64,000 bases of DNA from Ottelia alismoides. Its lineage: Eukaryota > Streptophyta > Magnoliopsida > Alismatales > Hydrocharitaceae. A program made the position numbers and the translations under genes. Location of the stretch: positions 248,001-312,000 of the forward strand of contig JAZKJV010002611.1 of assembly GCA_037367405.1 (NCBI GenBank). The letters are read 5' to 3'. Positions 33,701-45,271 of the stretch are shown here, piece by piece; positions within the stretch are counted from its first letter, which is position 1; every line of letters starts with the position of its first letter. Below the pieces are notes generated by a model. The model was not told the DNA's origin. It saw only the letters and a list, made by a program, of their open reading frames with translations, and searched no databases.

Positions 33701-34377
33701 AAATCAAAAACTCGCTTTTTGTGCACTGTCTAGCTTAGAAAATGCCAAAAAAATATCAAAACCCTCTCAAAAATTCCAAAAAAATTACCTAGTGTCTATT
33801 TTGCCCTATTTTAGTGTCACTCCAAAAATCACTAAAAATCTCAAGAGAAAAACACTAAAAATTCAAAACCACTCTAAAACTTCAAAAAAATCTAAGAAAA
33901 TCAAGGAAAACTCCAAAAAATACAAACTCAGCTCCTGTTTGTTGTATATTTCAGTAGCTTTATTTGAAAATTAGTGTGAAAAATTTTGAATACTGGTTGC
34001 TATTTTTAATTCTCATTTTACTCACAGCCAGCTCATATTTCACTGTTTTGCCTTGTTTTGCTATTTAAAAATATCAAAAACACCTCCAAAAATCCCCAAA
34101 AATCACAAAAACAGTAGAAAACCACGAAAATACCAAAAAGATTTTATTTCTGAATTTTTGGATATTTTAGCACATTTTTATAAATACTTTATCTTGTCTT
34201 TCATTACCTTACCTTTCAATTCCAATATTGAAAAAGAAATAAAAAAATAAAAAAATATAAAATATAAAAATCAGAAAATTAAAAATCAAAATACAAAATT
34301 AAAAATTAAATAAAAAAATATTTAAAAATTAAAAACCCACAGAAATTTCATTTGATTGCTTGCTTAGTGTAGACATA

Positions 34378-34412
<35 letters not shown>

Positions 34413-34656
34413 TGCACATTTTTGTGAATTACCCTGCTTGCTCCCTGTGTTCGAACTCTCTGCATACTTGTCACTATACACATTTTGTGCAGAGTTAAAA
34501 ATAAATTTTAACTCCACATTAGTTCTAACTTATTGATCTTTAGTGTGGGTTAATTGTTGATTAAATACACTTTATTGTGGGTCGCCGCATCGACATCGGT
34601 TGTCTCCGCCTTGTGTGAGACATACTCTTTAGACCTACGAAAATTTGTGTTTATCA
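30743..34656 (+). repeat. Element C 3' LTR (3914 bp)
   Basis: It is nearly identical to 15805-19700. It is longer mainly because of the CA repeat at 34379-34408. The 28-bp G-box palindrome and the W-box pair are both unchanged (31896-31954). Confidence 0.96.
34379..34408 (+). repeat. CA microsatellite in C 3' LTR
   Basis: About 14 CA units are present here, against about 7 in the 5' LTR (19439-19453). As the LTRs were identical at insertion, the difference arose later. Confidence 0.9.
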
Positions 34657-34661
34657 CATCT
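34657..34661. other. Target site duplication of element C, right copy (CATCT)
   Basis: It is identical to 15800-15804. Element B resumes immediately, with its pol stop codon within the next few bases on the - strand. Confidence 0.97.
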
Positions 34662-37082
34662 TCATGAGGAGTAATATGTTGTATCTGCCCGGTGCTCACT
34701 CTGCATGAATTTGATGACCTCAACTTGGACTAACCGCTCCTTAGAATCTACAAAGTGCTTCAATAGTTGTTTATTCACCACATGGGATTGTGCACCATTA
34801 GTGAGATCAGCTATCTCTGCACTTCCATTCTCGTGCACTTCTCTAACAACAAAGGGACCCGTCCACTTAGATTTGAGCTTCATGTGGAACATCTTCAACC
34901 TAGCATCCATGGACAAAGTCTTTGCACCTAATGTTCTGATCACACAATCTCTTTACTTTGTTCTTATAAATCAAACTATCATATTCCATGTTTCAGATTT
35001 CCACGAGCTCGTTCAAGTTCAAGTCATGACAAAGATTCCCTAGGTGGCAAGTCCAATTAATCTGTTTAATTTCTCATTCAGATTTATGAATCAGCTCTGC
35101 GGAAAAATGTCATGGCTTGCCATAGATCATTCTAATTGATGATGTGCCCAAATGTGTCTTGTAGGATGTCCTATAGGCCCACATAACTTGATCTAAGAGG
35201 TGGGACCAGTTATTCTTATCGAAACGAAGCAACTTCTACAAAATATTCTTCACCTCTTTGTTTGAAACCTCTACCATGCCATTGGACTGTGGATGGTATG
35301 GACTAGTCACTCTCTACTCAAATATGTAGTACTTAGATAAAGATCTCATATTTGGTTCACAAAGTAGCTAACCCCATCAGAAATCAGAACTTTCGGTACC
35401 CCGAACCTGGCAATAATATGGTATATCACAAACATACAGTCAGTCTTTCTATCTGCGGTTTCGGTTGAGACAGCCTCCGCCCACCTAGATAAATACCGCC
35501 AACAAGATGTACTCATGTCCCTGGTTGTTGGGAAAGGGACCCATGAAACCTATGCCCCGTGCATCAAAAACATCACAAATGATTACAGGATGCATGGGCA
35601 CCTCATCTCTCTATGTAACTGTCCCTCCCATCCTTTGATAAATCGGGCACGATTGTACAAAATCAATAGCATCTTTGAACAGGGCCGTTCGGTACAATCC
35701 GCATTGGAGTACTTTGTGAGCGGTTCTCTTCCCCAAATGGTGTCCTCCAGTCTCAAGAGAGTGACAATACATGACGACACTCTGGTAGTCCTCCTGAGGA
35801 ATACACCTTCTCCAAACACAATCCGATCTTTCAAAGAAAAGGAACGGATTGTCCAGCGGTATCTTCTCCAATCTAACTTCAGCCGGTCTATGTTGCTCCT
35901 AGTCCAACCCTGGGGAACTTGCTTGGAGACAAAAAAGTTCACTATGTTGGCATACCACGGGAGGAAGTCAATAGCACAAATTGACTCATATGGGAAGGTT
36001 TCTCTAATATGCTCATAATCAAGAGAGTCCTTAAGCTCGATTCAGGAAAGGTGATCAGTCACAACATTCTTCACTCCAGGTTTATCCTTTATCTACAAAT
36101 CAAATTACTAGAGGAATAAAATCCACCTAAGAAGGCATGCCTTAGTGTCCTTCTTTTCCATTAAATATCAAATAGTTGTGTATTTCTTCTATGTAGGGTC
36201 TAATACTTTGCTCGTGTAGTGGATCACAAATGGGATCCCCTCTCTCCATTGTCCTAACACATCTCGTATAGTGAAATTTAAAGTGTCAGTCATGATCTCA
36301 AAGAGGAGATAACAGTCAAAATCTTGTAGGATAGGTGAGGCATAAAACTTCATCTTCAGGAGCCCAAAAGCCTCCATCTGTGATCTAAAACTATGTGTCT
36401 TTCCATAAGAGCTCAGTCAGTGGGCAAGCAATCTTCGGAAAATTCTAAATAAATCACTTGTAGAATCCAACTTGCCCTAGAAACGACCTCACTGACTTCA
36501 CAATGGTAGGTGGATCGAGTTTCTTGATTACTTCCACCTTGGCTGGGTCAACCTCCATTCCCCTTTCGGAGATGACATACCCCAACATGATGCCCTTCGT
36601 CACCTTAAAGTGACTCTTCTCATAGGAGAGTACCAGATTCATCTCCCTACACCGCCAGAGGACTCGGTCCAAGTGCACTAAACATGTAACAAAGGAATCA
36701 CCATGCATCGAGAAGTCATCCATGAACACTTCCAAGAAATCTCCCACCATCTTGGCAAATAGAACGACCATGCATCATTGAAAAATCCTTAGGCATTGCA
36801 GAGCCTGAATGGCATGCACCTGAACATGTTAGTGCTGAATGAACATGTGAATGTGGTCTTTTCCAGGTCCCTAGGGAATATAGCTAAGTGGTTGCAGCCT
36901 GAGTACCCATCAAGAAAATAGACGAATGCTTTCCCTACGAGTCTCTCCAAGATCTGATCAATGAATGGCAAGGGAAAGTGGTATTTCTTGGTCACGACAT
37001 TCAGGCACATGTAGTCTACACAGATGCGCCACGACATGGGTACTCTTGTCACGGTCTATATCCCCTACTCGTTGGTGACCAT
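34662..37082 (-). pseudogene. pol: Element B pol, second part: RT, RNase H and integrase remnants
   Basis: This is the C-terminal two thirds of pol, read on the - strand. RT pieces are RICVDYMCLNVVTKKYHF and LDGYSGCN (about 37050-36790), then [12 protein letters not shown] with the catalytic FMDD retained (about 36735-36700) and VRSFLGQVGFY. RNase H fragments (FEIMTDTLNFT, VIHYTSKVLDPT) lie at 36377-36189. The integrase finger region is at about 35870-35600, and a GPFVVREVHENGS end at 34943-34662. The integrase core (about 35560-35060) is too full of stops and shifts to read in one frame. The gene was cut by solo LTR D at 37082 (N-terminal side). It ends at a stop codon directly beside the insertion point of C. 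Confidence 0.88.
37078..37082. other. Target site duplication of solo LTR D, left copy (ACCAT)
   Basis: It matches 39647-39651 exactly. Joining the two flanks restores continuity with the uninterrupted pol of E around 56700-56740. Confidence 0.96.
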
Positions 37083-39646
37083 TGACGAATCTGTGATTCG
37101 TCACTCTTAAAGTTGAAAATAGAGTCTTGTTCCTGAGTATTTAGCAGCATATTTTCCTTTATCTTGCATAATTAGCATTCATACATGCACACATAACTCA
37201 TGCATTTTAGCATCCATATTTGCATTAAATAAGAAGCCTAATTCACTTGTAAATATTCACCATGTTCATCTAATTATCTGTATTTTATACCCCCTCCAAA
37301 GTCTATAAAACTAACCCTATACTGTGTATATTATAATTAATAATATAAGGAAAAGGCCAAAAATTCCTAACTTGTAAAATTACCCAATAAAACTCCAAAC
37401 CCGGTTGGAGACCTCAGACCTTAGAATGCAAATATCTACCTCATACAACCTCTGATCTACGTCTACTCACTTTCAGATTATTACACATTCAGAGACCTTC
37501 AAAATGAGACCCATTTCATTTAAATCGGAGCTCGTATGCAAAACTTGGGTTTTGGGCCCCTTTGTGTACTATATGTATGTATATTTGTACCTTGTATTTT
37601 TATATCTTATTTGACCTCACCTCTGTTTTTGGTCAACATGAAACTTGTAGGAATTATAGATCTCATCGAGATCTACAACTTTCATGTTTTGAGTTTTTCC
37701 AAATTCAACTTCCTTCTCTCTCTCTCTAATTACATATTCTCTTTCAACCATCCAGATCAGGCCATGTGGCAACCTCTGATTGTGCCACGCAGCCTGCTCC
37801 ATTGCGCGCCACGCGCCCTTCGCCCTCTGCCGTCCGATCCCTCCCCCGCTCTGCTGGTTCGGGCCATCCATTCCCGTACCCACTGGCAACCCTTCGATCG
37901 AGCCCTGGAATCAATCGTAGCCCTCTGTCGGTGATGCTCTCTCAAAGCACCATGTGTCATCTCCATGGCCATTCGATCTCGCCTTCACATCTTCATCTCC
38001 ACCGTTCATCATCCAGATGACCTTCACCGCCCAATCGACCCACCAACTTCATCACAACCGCTCGCCAGAATCGTATTCTCCTTGCGCCACGTGGTGCGCC
38101 CTGCGCCCTTCGATCTCATCACTTCAGATCAAATCCCAGCCACCCCGTAGCGCCTAATTCTCAGCCGTTAGATCGCGAGATCCAACGGCAGAGGCGTCGT
38201 CTTCTACCTCCTGTAGCTCCCGCACTCACGTCACCCACCTCGCCAACGCATCGCCCACATTCTATTTCCGGCACCACTCCGGCCATCCTCTCCACCTTCT
38301 ACCACCTCCACCTTGTAGCCCACTCTACCCTCATCATCGCCAATCCCCGTGACTTCCACGATCCCTTCTCTCTTGCTCCACGAACTCTACGCCAACCTCT
38401 CCAACCATCACCTGTCACTGTCACCTTATCCCTATAAATACACCATCTCCGTCGAACGTCGACCCCATCTGCCCTTGTAGAGAGATACCCCAAGCTACCC
38501 TTCGAGCCTCCGACGTCTCCCGAGCCTAGCACCGCACGTGTCTCTCACGTGCGGCTGGGCATTTTACACTAAGGACCCTGGAGGTTTTTCAAATTACAAT
38601 TCAGTCCCTGTCAGGAGCATCACGTGAGGTGCACGTGTTCACTGGGCATTTTGCACACATACCCCCCTCATTATAGGTAATTGCATTTAAGTCCCTATCA
38701 GCATGTTTAAATTTCAGTAATTTATTTTCTGTATTTACAATTTGGTCCATGTCTTTGCACGCATATTTAGATGTCCATTTGGCATGATTTTTAAGTTCTA
38801 AAAATTGCATTGTGTAGCTTGTCTTGTCCTTTATCCTATGTGACACTTGTCTCATTTCTGTGACATCAGTGAATTTTATTATTATTAAATTGGTGAAATT
38901 TTCCATATTTTGCCCATTTTTTGCCTTTTAATTTGTATTAAATTCTCTGTTGCTCCAAAAATCATCGAAAATTCACATTAGACTTAGGATAATTTAGTTA
39001 CATCGTGCCCAAAAATCAACACATTTGCTCGCATCTCAAGGCCTGAATAAATTAATTAGTGATTTCCTTAATTGATTTTTAATAGGTCCAATTCACAAAG
39101 AATTTTAGGTTTAGCAATTTTCCTGTATTCATCATACTTAGATCTATCTAGATAATTTTTATATCTGGAAATGATTTGGTATTTATTTAAATTGATTTTG
39201 TAAAAATCACCTTGCATTCATATTTAATTCACAGTAAATTCATAAAGTGTTAGAAAATCCAAAAAAATAGTGTAGCTTATTTTCATTGGATTCCACATTC
39301 TGGCAAAGTTTCATAATTTTTGGACTTAATTTGACCACATTTTCGATTTAACTTGTAAACTGGCCTGAAAATTGCATTTGTTTTCCTTTTATTGCATAAA
39401 AATTGCTAAAAAATACCAGAAATCCTACCTCAGAAATTCGCTTAAAATTTACCTAAGGAGACAGGTGCCTCCCTTAGTTCGACCTTGAGCTTGTCCAAGT
39501 AAAATAAATTTGCTACTCGTGATTAACTCGACATTAATTAAAAATGGTTTTGATCGGCCCGTATTTACCTGACTACAACGAACGAAACGACATTAATTCT
39601 AATCATTAATTTGATTGAATTAACAAGGGTAGACACGTGCTTTTCA
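37083..39646 (+). repeat. Solo LTR D (2564 bp) of the same superfamily
   Basis: It starts with TGACGAATC, TGT, GATTCGTCA (a perfect 21-bp palindrome) and ends CTTTTCA. It is flanked by the duplication ACCAT and lies within the RT gene of B. It has the family plan: AT-rich start, CATGTGGCA/TGCCACG boxes near 37763-37790, GC-rich middle (about 37780-38560) with a TATA box, then AT-rich. No internal region is left, so it arose by recombination between the LTRs of a full element. The frames in its GC-rich part are not conserved genes. Confidence 0.95.
38433..38440 (+). promoter_or_regulatory. Putative TATA box in solo LTR D
   Basis: A canonical TATAAATA lies inside otherwise GC-rich sequence and is the best promoter signal in the window. 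Confidence 0.65.
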
Positions 39647-39651
39647 ACCAT
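39647..39651. other. Target site duplication of solo LTR D, right copy (ACCAT)
   Basis: It is identical to 37078-37082. Confidence 0.96.
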
Positions 39652-41140
39652 CTGAATTCTCGACTTCTTCCGGACAACATGAAGCGGGGCCACCCTCTTG
39701 GAATCAGAAATAGGGTATATAAACACTACTTTGTAGCATTTCTCAATATTGTTCTTCACTAATTCCAATAGATTGGTTTTAAGTCTCCTCTGGAACTTAC
39801 GGGAGGGTCTCACATTATCATCGGAAAAAATGTGGTGCAGGAAGAGAGCGGGGTTGGTCCCTACGAGATCCGACATTGTCTAGACTATTGCTTTGCAATT
39901 CCTCTCTAAGACCTCTAACAACCTAGACTCCTATTCTAATGTCAAGTTTGAACTAATGATAACAAGATATCTCTCTTCGGGTCCCGCAAGAAAGGCATAC
40001 TTTAGTGTACAAGGTAGTGATTTCAGTTCTGGCATTGTGGTTTCATCAAGCAAATCTGGTTGAATTGACTATGGTTGCGTGCTACATAAAGGTGGGATCA
40101 ACCGTATAGTATTCGCCACCAACTCAGAGGTAACGAGAGTCGGATTGCCAAAGAGATGCAGTAATTCGACCAAAGTCACGTCCGACTCATCATCTATGTC
40201 CCATGATTGTTCCGAAGGGGATGGAACTAACGTATCTTTATGGATCTTTAAGTCATCAAGGGAATAGGTTGATGCATCTCTCACAAAATCAAGCAACACC
40301 TAGAAAACTACATCATGCACTATGTCCTTTCCAGATGAAATGGTCTTGTTCTATCCTGAAGGAACTTGTCTCCAAATCCCAACGGTGCTAATCATTTTGC
40401 AATATGCCTCTGAAAATGAGTACTCTATGCTACTCTTTGAATTGAGTCGTCATTTTGTTTGCTTCATCTCAAGATTCACCTTCCGCTTGGAGAATGGAAC
40501 TTCATCATTCCCGTACATAGTCGAAAGTTGTGCATGTGGTCCTAAGGAAGGGTCGATCGATAATGATATGAGATTCTCTCCAATGATTGGGGGTATCCAT
40601 GTTTATGACCCGATAGTCCATACCCCTCAATCGAGATAACGATGTTCTTCACTTCTCCCATAGGTCTCTTCATTGAATGATCTACAAATTGGAGTAAAGC
40701 TCTAGATTTGTGTAGCATTCCCAACTCCAACTTATGATATAATGCTAAGGGAAGCAAGTTGATTGAAGAACATTTATCCAAGAGAGTGCATGCAAACGCA
40801 ATGTTGTCGATACGACTCTCCACATAGTGAGCATCCAAGTCACTCTTTTTCCTTGGTAGTTGCTAATTCTCGAGATAATAGGTTTTGGCTACTGACAAGA
40901 CATTAGTCTTCACATATTGGTTCGGTTTCTTCCTGCTAACCCTAGTAGGTGTGCATCTCTCCTTAAGGTATTTCTAGAAGCAGGATGATTAGCCACATAC
41001 TCATAAAATCGCACTTTAACTATGATATTCTCTCTACAAAATCGTGCCATATCAGGGTCATCTTTCTGAATCTTTTTGATAGGATCAGGTATGATCACGA
41101 TCCTTCCACTCCTGCGTGACATAAGGTTAGCCTCGTCACG
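39652..41140 (-). pseudogene. pro-pol: Element B protease and N-terminal part of pol
   Basis: Read on the - strand, MSRRSGRIVIIPDP (41122 down) is the end of gag. Next comes YVANHPASRNTL, then a protease at about 40838-40542 with AHYVESRI, the active site region LLDKCSSINLLP and RPMGEVKNIVISIEG. The catalytic stretch is damaged: D-K-C replaces the D-N-G of C. The acidic linker and the RT N-terminus follow (40299-40069; 39876-39652 with DNVRPSRKFQRRLKTN and YPISDSKRVAPLHVV). The gene then runs into solo LTR D and continues at 37082. Several stops and shifts make this a pseudogene. Confidence 0.85.
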
Positions 41141-43070
41141 TGAAAGAATATCATGTTCAAATCTAAGAGATGTTGAATATTATACCTGACCAAGGTGCTA
41201 TTGAGAACCAGATCGGTTCATGCTATTGGAGTTAGCCTGAACATGGGCTGGGAATGAGGTAGAGGGTGCAGATAGCTCATCTCACCATTTGGAGAGGCGG
41301 TTGACATCTACCCGTAAGTTGTGAATTTCATTATGGTAGGAATGAAGTGTGCCGAGTATCTGATATTGTAAGTCCATGGGACCAGAAGAAGAAGGAAGTG
41401 GAAAAGACTGAAAAGAAGATCGGGAAGATTGGTAGGGGTACTACCTCTATTGTTGTTGGTGCTGGGGAATTTGCTGAAATTGTTGACCCTGTTGGCCTGC
41501 TTGATAATGGCCATGTCGTCCATACTACTGGTATTATTGTCGTTGCTACTAGAGTAGCTAAAATCCATGGCTCTGCTGTGAAGGAGGTGGTGCGGAGGTG
41601 AATGTGGTGCTGTGAAAGGTGGGGGACACTGGTAAGCATGTCGATCCCCTACACTTCCCTTCCTGGCAGGGTCTCGAGTATACCATACGCCATTTACCTC
41701 CCAACCTAGTGGAGGCTCCTGAACTATCTCTACGGATAGAGGTTGTTTCTGGAAAGAATGGGTGTTGGACTGATCCTGCTCCCACGGTTGCAGTTGCCTT
41801 GACACCATCTGGACCTGAACATGGTAAGCTCAATATACCAAAGTAGCAGGTGCAGTCACGACAACTATCTTTATCTTAGATACCTTCTCAGTCACTGGGT
41901 ATCTTGGAGATGCTCCTGTCTAACTCATCAATCCTTCGGTCAATCCTCTCGACCATTGTAATCATGTTCACAAGGAGTCCCATGCTAGGGATCACATATT
42001 GGGAGAGATCGACTACAACTGACTTTCCCCCTCCAAATGAGAGTGAACTGGGGGACTGTGTGTATGCACTGCTAGCGGTCTTTGAGTGGCTAGTCTCAGC
42101 CATCTTCTCGAATACCTTCCAGACGGTGTCTGCTCCACGTGATGTATAATTGTCTCCACAACCATCGCTCACTAAACCCTACATCTCAAGGTTGAGATCG
42201 GTGAAGAATGACTGGACCAAGATGTTGTCATCTAGACCATGACATGGATATTTCTGTAGGATGTACTTATACCTTTCCCAAGCGTCATAGAAGGCTTCAT
42301 GGGTTAGCTGGGAAAAGCTAGTGATGTGTGCCCTCATCATGTTAGTCCTACTCAGGGGGTAGAACTTCTTCAGAAAATGGTATTTAAACTGGGCATATGC
42401 AGTGATTGTAACTCCAAGGTTCTTTACCAGTAGTCAGATTTGCCACCCAAGGCAAATGGAAGGGTTGTGATCTGATATAATCTTGGCTAACCCTAGGAAT
42501 GTGTATGTCTCCTCAGAAGCATTCTCATCAAATGCGGCAACAAGTTCAGATATTACTGCTTCAACTCAAAATCAACTTTGGGTTCTGTCGGACTCAAATA
42601 ATTTCGAATTCAGTACTACCTGGGGTTGTACGTCGCATTTATTGGTGGTTCAATCACAACATTGAGATGTCCTAACTGAGCACGGAGTAAGGCGTGTTGC
42701 TGCTTAGATGCAGCTAATCTGCTAGTGTCATCCTCATGGGGTCCTCAGGGTGTTCTTCTTCTTCATCTTATTTTTGGAGGTAGTTTACTTGAATCTTCTT
42801 TGAGACCTGAATCAACAATGTGACCTTGATTTAAAGAGGATTCTGAAATCAAGATAGTCTTACCGAGGTGAAGGTCTTCCTCGGTGAGGTGGGAGGAGAG
42901 AAGGGAATGGTTTATGAGTAACCATCCTGAGAGTGAGAGATCATGAACTCAAGAGAACCATGAGTCCAGGTTGGTCCAAGTTTTAAATAGACATTTGAAG
43001 ATGAACTCCATGGAGGGTTCGACGAGAGATTCCCAAAGTTTGAATAATATCCCCCAATTAGTCATCTTCG
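41141..43070 (-). pseudogene. gag: Element B gag remnant
   Basis: Pieces read on the - strand match gag of E and C. They include the block DTVWKVFEKMAETSHSKTA at about 42130-42075, a coiled segment VERIDRRIDELDRSISK (about 41950-41895), VNGVWYTRDPARKG (about 41695-41655) and a Gln/Pro/Ser-rich part. The gag core (FLKKFYPLSRT in E) lies at about 42390-42340 but is frame-shifted. The N-terminal border is uncertain and was placed by comparison with the leader length of E. Many stops and shifts are present. Confidence 0.78.
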
Positions 43071-45250
43071 ATGTCAAAAGAACCGTTTAGAGCATGAAGT
43101 TCAATGAGGCGCTAGTTCTACGGTGCACTTGATTGTGCAAAGAATACTCACACAATACAAAGACAATGCAAACCCCTTTGAAAAGTTCACCAACTTCACA
43201 CGTGAGGGCCGTAAAAGTTTGGTTGAATTATCTTGTCAGTTTTAGTTGGTGATAAAATAATCTGTTGATCCATTACTCATAAGTTTAGTCACCTAAGATA
43301 GTTCATGTTCAAGTCGGCGAAACACACCAACTTAAATCAAGACCACTTCTTCTAAGGGTCGAAGGCAAGTGCTTGCAGCAATAACAAGACCCTAAGAATC
43401 GTCCAAGTGCTTATGGTACAAGTTCAGGGATTTTGGCTCTAATCCTTAGGGGCTATGTCCTTACCCACTCTTGTCTGGAGGTAAGTACCTGTGATTCAAA
43501 TGAGGGTTTTATGCTCCCGTAAAATAAGGTTCTTTTTATTCCAATTTTTTGATCATACTGCTCAATTCAGTCCTATTTTTGGAGTTTGGTTGTCATTTGA
43601 AAATTAATGTGAGCACCACAATGCACATCTACCGTCCATTCCCAATTTCCTTTTTAATCCTTAGTTTTAAAACAAGAGTGGAAACTGAAAATAGAATGCA
43701 AACAAGAAACCATGATGCATGCTCCGAAGAAGGTATACTTACAACGACTCCCAGCACTCTCCATAATATGTTCTCCACCACTCCACTCTATAGTAGTCTT
43801 TTCCCAGGTGTGTGCCAGCGACCGGTACGAGACTTTGCGGAGGGGAGATCAAGTGATAGAAGAGGAGACGATAGAATCAACGAGAGGGAAGAGGCTTTCC
43901 CACTTTCTCCTTTGATAGCTTTCTTCTTGACTTCGGCTCTACCAATGACTTTCTAACTTCAGAGAGAGCACAGAAACTGGGATTGGTCCAACTACAGAAC
44001 TTTTTCTTTTTCATTACTTCCATGGTCGTGCCTCGTGGCACAGCAGCACCCGTACTATTGAAATGGTTCGTCAGTAGAGATATTCCCACAGGTGCCCCTT
44101 CTTCCAATGTACTATAATTCCTATTCTTATTCCTTCATTCCCTTTTTGGTCGGTATACATTCCAGGAAATTCATATGCTCCATGGATGGAGCAAAAAGTG
44201 GAGTCTTGGTCAGAGCAAGCTGCCCGGTGCTATTACCAGACATGAGGGGGAGAGGCTCATCCTCCCGAAATGCTTTATATTGAGTGCTTGCTTGGTCCGA
44301 GTAGGCCCTCCACTTTCTCCTGTATCCTTTCTGATTCCAAATCTCACCCACAGTGGGAGATCCCAGCAGACTTGACCGAGAAGGACAGGTTCTGGTCTGG
44401 GGCATAGGCCTGGGAGTTTCGCCTTTGATTCTATTCGGGCGTTCAGAATGAATCGCGTTCAAGCAACCACCCTCATACACCCCCCTGACCGTCAATGTGT
44501 TATGCAAAATTGAAATTTTAAATTTATACTATAAATGTATGCATATCTAGAAAAGCACACCTAAACAATATACTATTAGTCGGGAAGAAATAGATTTCAA
44601 ATTGGCTAAGCAGTACGTGTTTATGTGCATCTCATTATGAATCTTGTAAGATGTATGAATCTTCTCAGATGTGTGGCCTAAAATACAAAGGGCACATGCA
44701 AATTTGAATCTACACTAACGTTTGCCTATCCAAATTTCACTACTCAAGTTGAGCCCCACCCTCACTGGAGAGTGAAACGTCTCCCGACACACCACAAAAT
44801 AAAGTCCAAAGTCTGGGTATAGATGTGAGATCCTAAACCGAATCCACTGGAAATATGCAGTTACCAAATTTATTACAAATTATTTACAAAAAATAAAATA
44901 ACCATAGAAAATAAAATCCCAAGGATTCTAAACTCTCTTACGACTCGACTCGATCTTAATTTTTAATGCAGAACTTTCAGTCAGGTGATCACCAGAAAAA
45001 GTCAGCCTCTAATGTTTTTGACATGCTCGACCACCTAAGCAGTCGCTCCGTCGCATCGGGTCCCTCGCACATAACAAGTGGTGCTTAGAGAGATAGACAT
45101 AATAAAATAAAATAAAGCAAATAAAATAAAAAATAAATAAAAATGTAGGGAAATAAATAGAGAAATAATTACAAGAAAAATTGGGGGTCAGACTACCTAG
45201 GGGTGGAAAACCTAAAAGCTAAATCCTCTAAAAATCAAACTAAGACATGC
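43071..45250 (-). other. Element B untranslated leader, split by a mitochondrial insert
   Basis: Outside the insert (43743-44507) this resembles the leader of E (60368-61824). The conserved splice-donor motif is on the - strand at 43742-43737 (GTAAGT), directly at the edge of the insert. Confidence 0.7.
43743..44507 (+). other. ccmFC: Mitochondrial DNA insert with 5' part of ccmFC
   Basis: About 765 bp are absent from the otherwise matching leader of E. On the + strand 43984-44082 reads LVQLQNFFFFITSMVVPRG and TAAPVLLKWFVSRD, and after a one-base deletion at about 44081 it continues HSRKFICSMDGAKSGVLVRA (about 44155-44214) to RNALY at 44280. This is the N-terminal part of plant mitochondrial CcmFC, a cytochrome c maturation (haem ligation) protein encoded in the mitochondrial genome. 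The start codon region reads ATTG instead of ATG, and homology stops after about 100 codons. Bases 43743-43980 look like mitochondrial 5' flank; the origin of 44284-44507 is unclear. The insert is antisense to B and non-functional. Confidence 0.85.
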
Positions 45251-45269
45251 CTCCCAGACAACGATGCCA
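45251..45269 (-). promoter_or_regulatory. Element B primer binding site (decayed tRNA-Asp type)
   Basis: On the - strand TGGCATCGTTGTCTGGGAG stands two bases inside the LTR end at 45272. Compared with the intact site in C, the changes are mostly C-to-T or G-to-A. Confidence 0.82.
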
Positions 45270-45271
45270 TT

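Larger units (their letters stand above)
15805..34656 (+). mobile_element. Element C: complete, young Athila-like retrotransposon (18.85 kb)
   Basis: Two nearly identical LTRs (15805-19700 and 30743-34656) enclose primer site, leader, one gag-pro-pol frame, a 2.5-kb untranslated 3' region and a polypurine tract. The flanks carry the perfect duplication CATCT. By eye the LTRs differ at roughly one base in a hundred plus a change in CA-repeat length, so insertion is recent compared with the other layers. The total length and 3.9-kb LTRs are large for the Athila group. Four in-frame stops are the only coding defects I found. C lies in element B immediately behind the B pol stop codon and in the opposite direction. 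No env-like gene follows pol. Confidence 0.96.

Noticed and set aside
35515..36018. 167-codon frame on the + strand
   Set aside because: It is antisense to the integrase and RNase H remnants of B, which are recognisable on the - strand.
44127..44507. 126-codon frame on the - strand of the mitochondrial insert
   Set aside because: It is antisense to the ccmFC homology and covers the unclear flank. No similarity to gag or other retroelement proteins.
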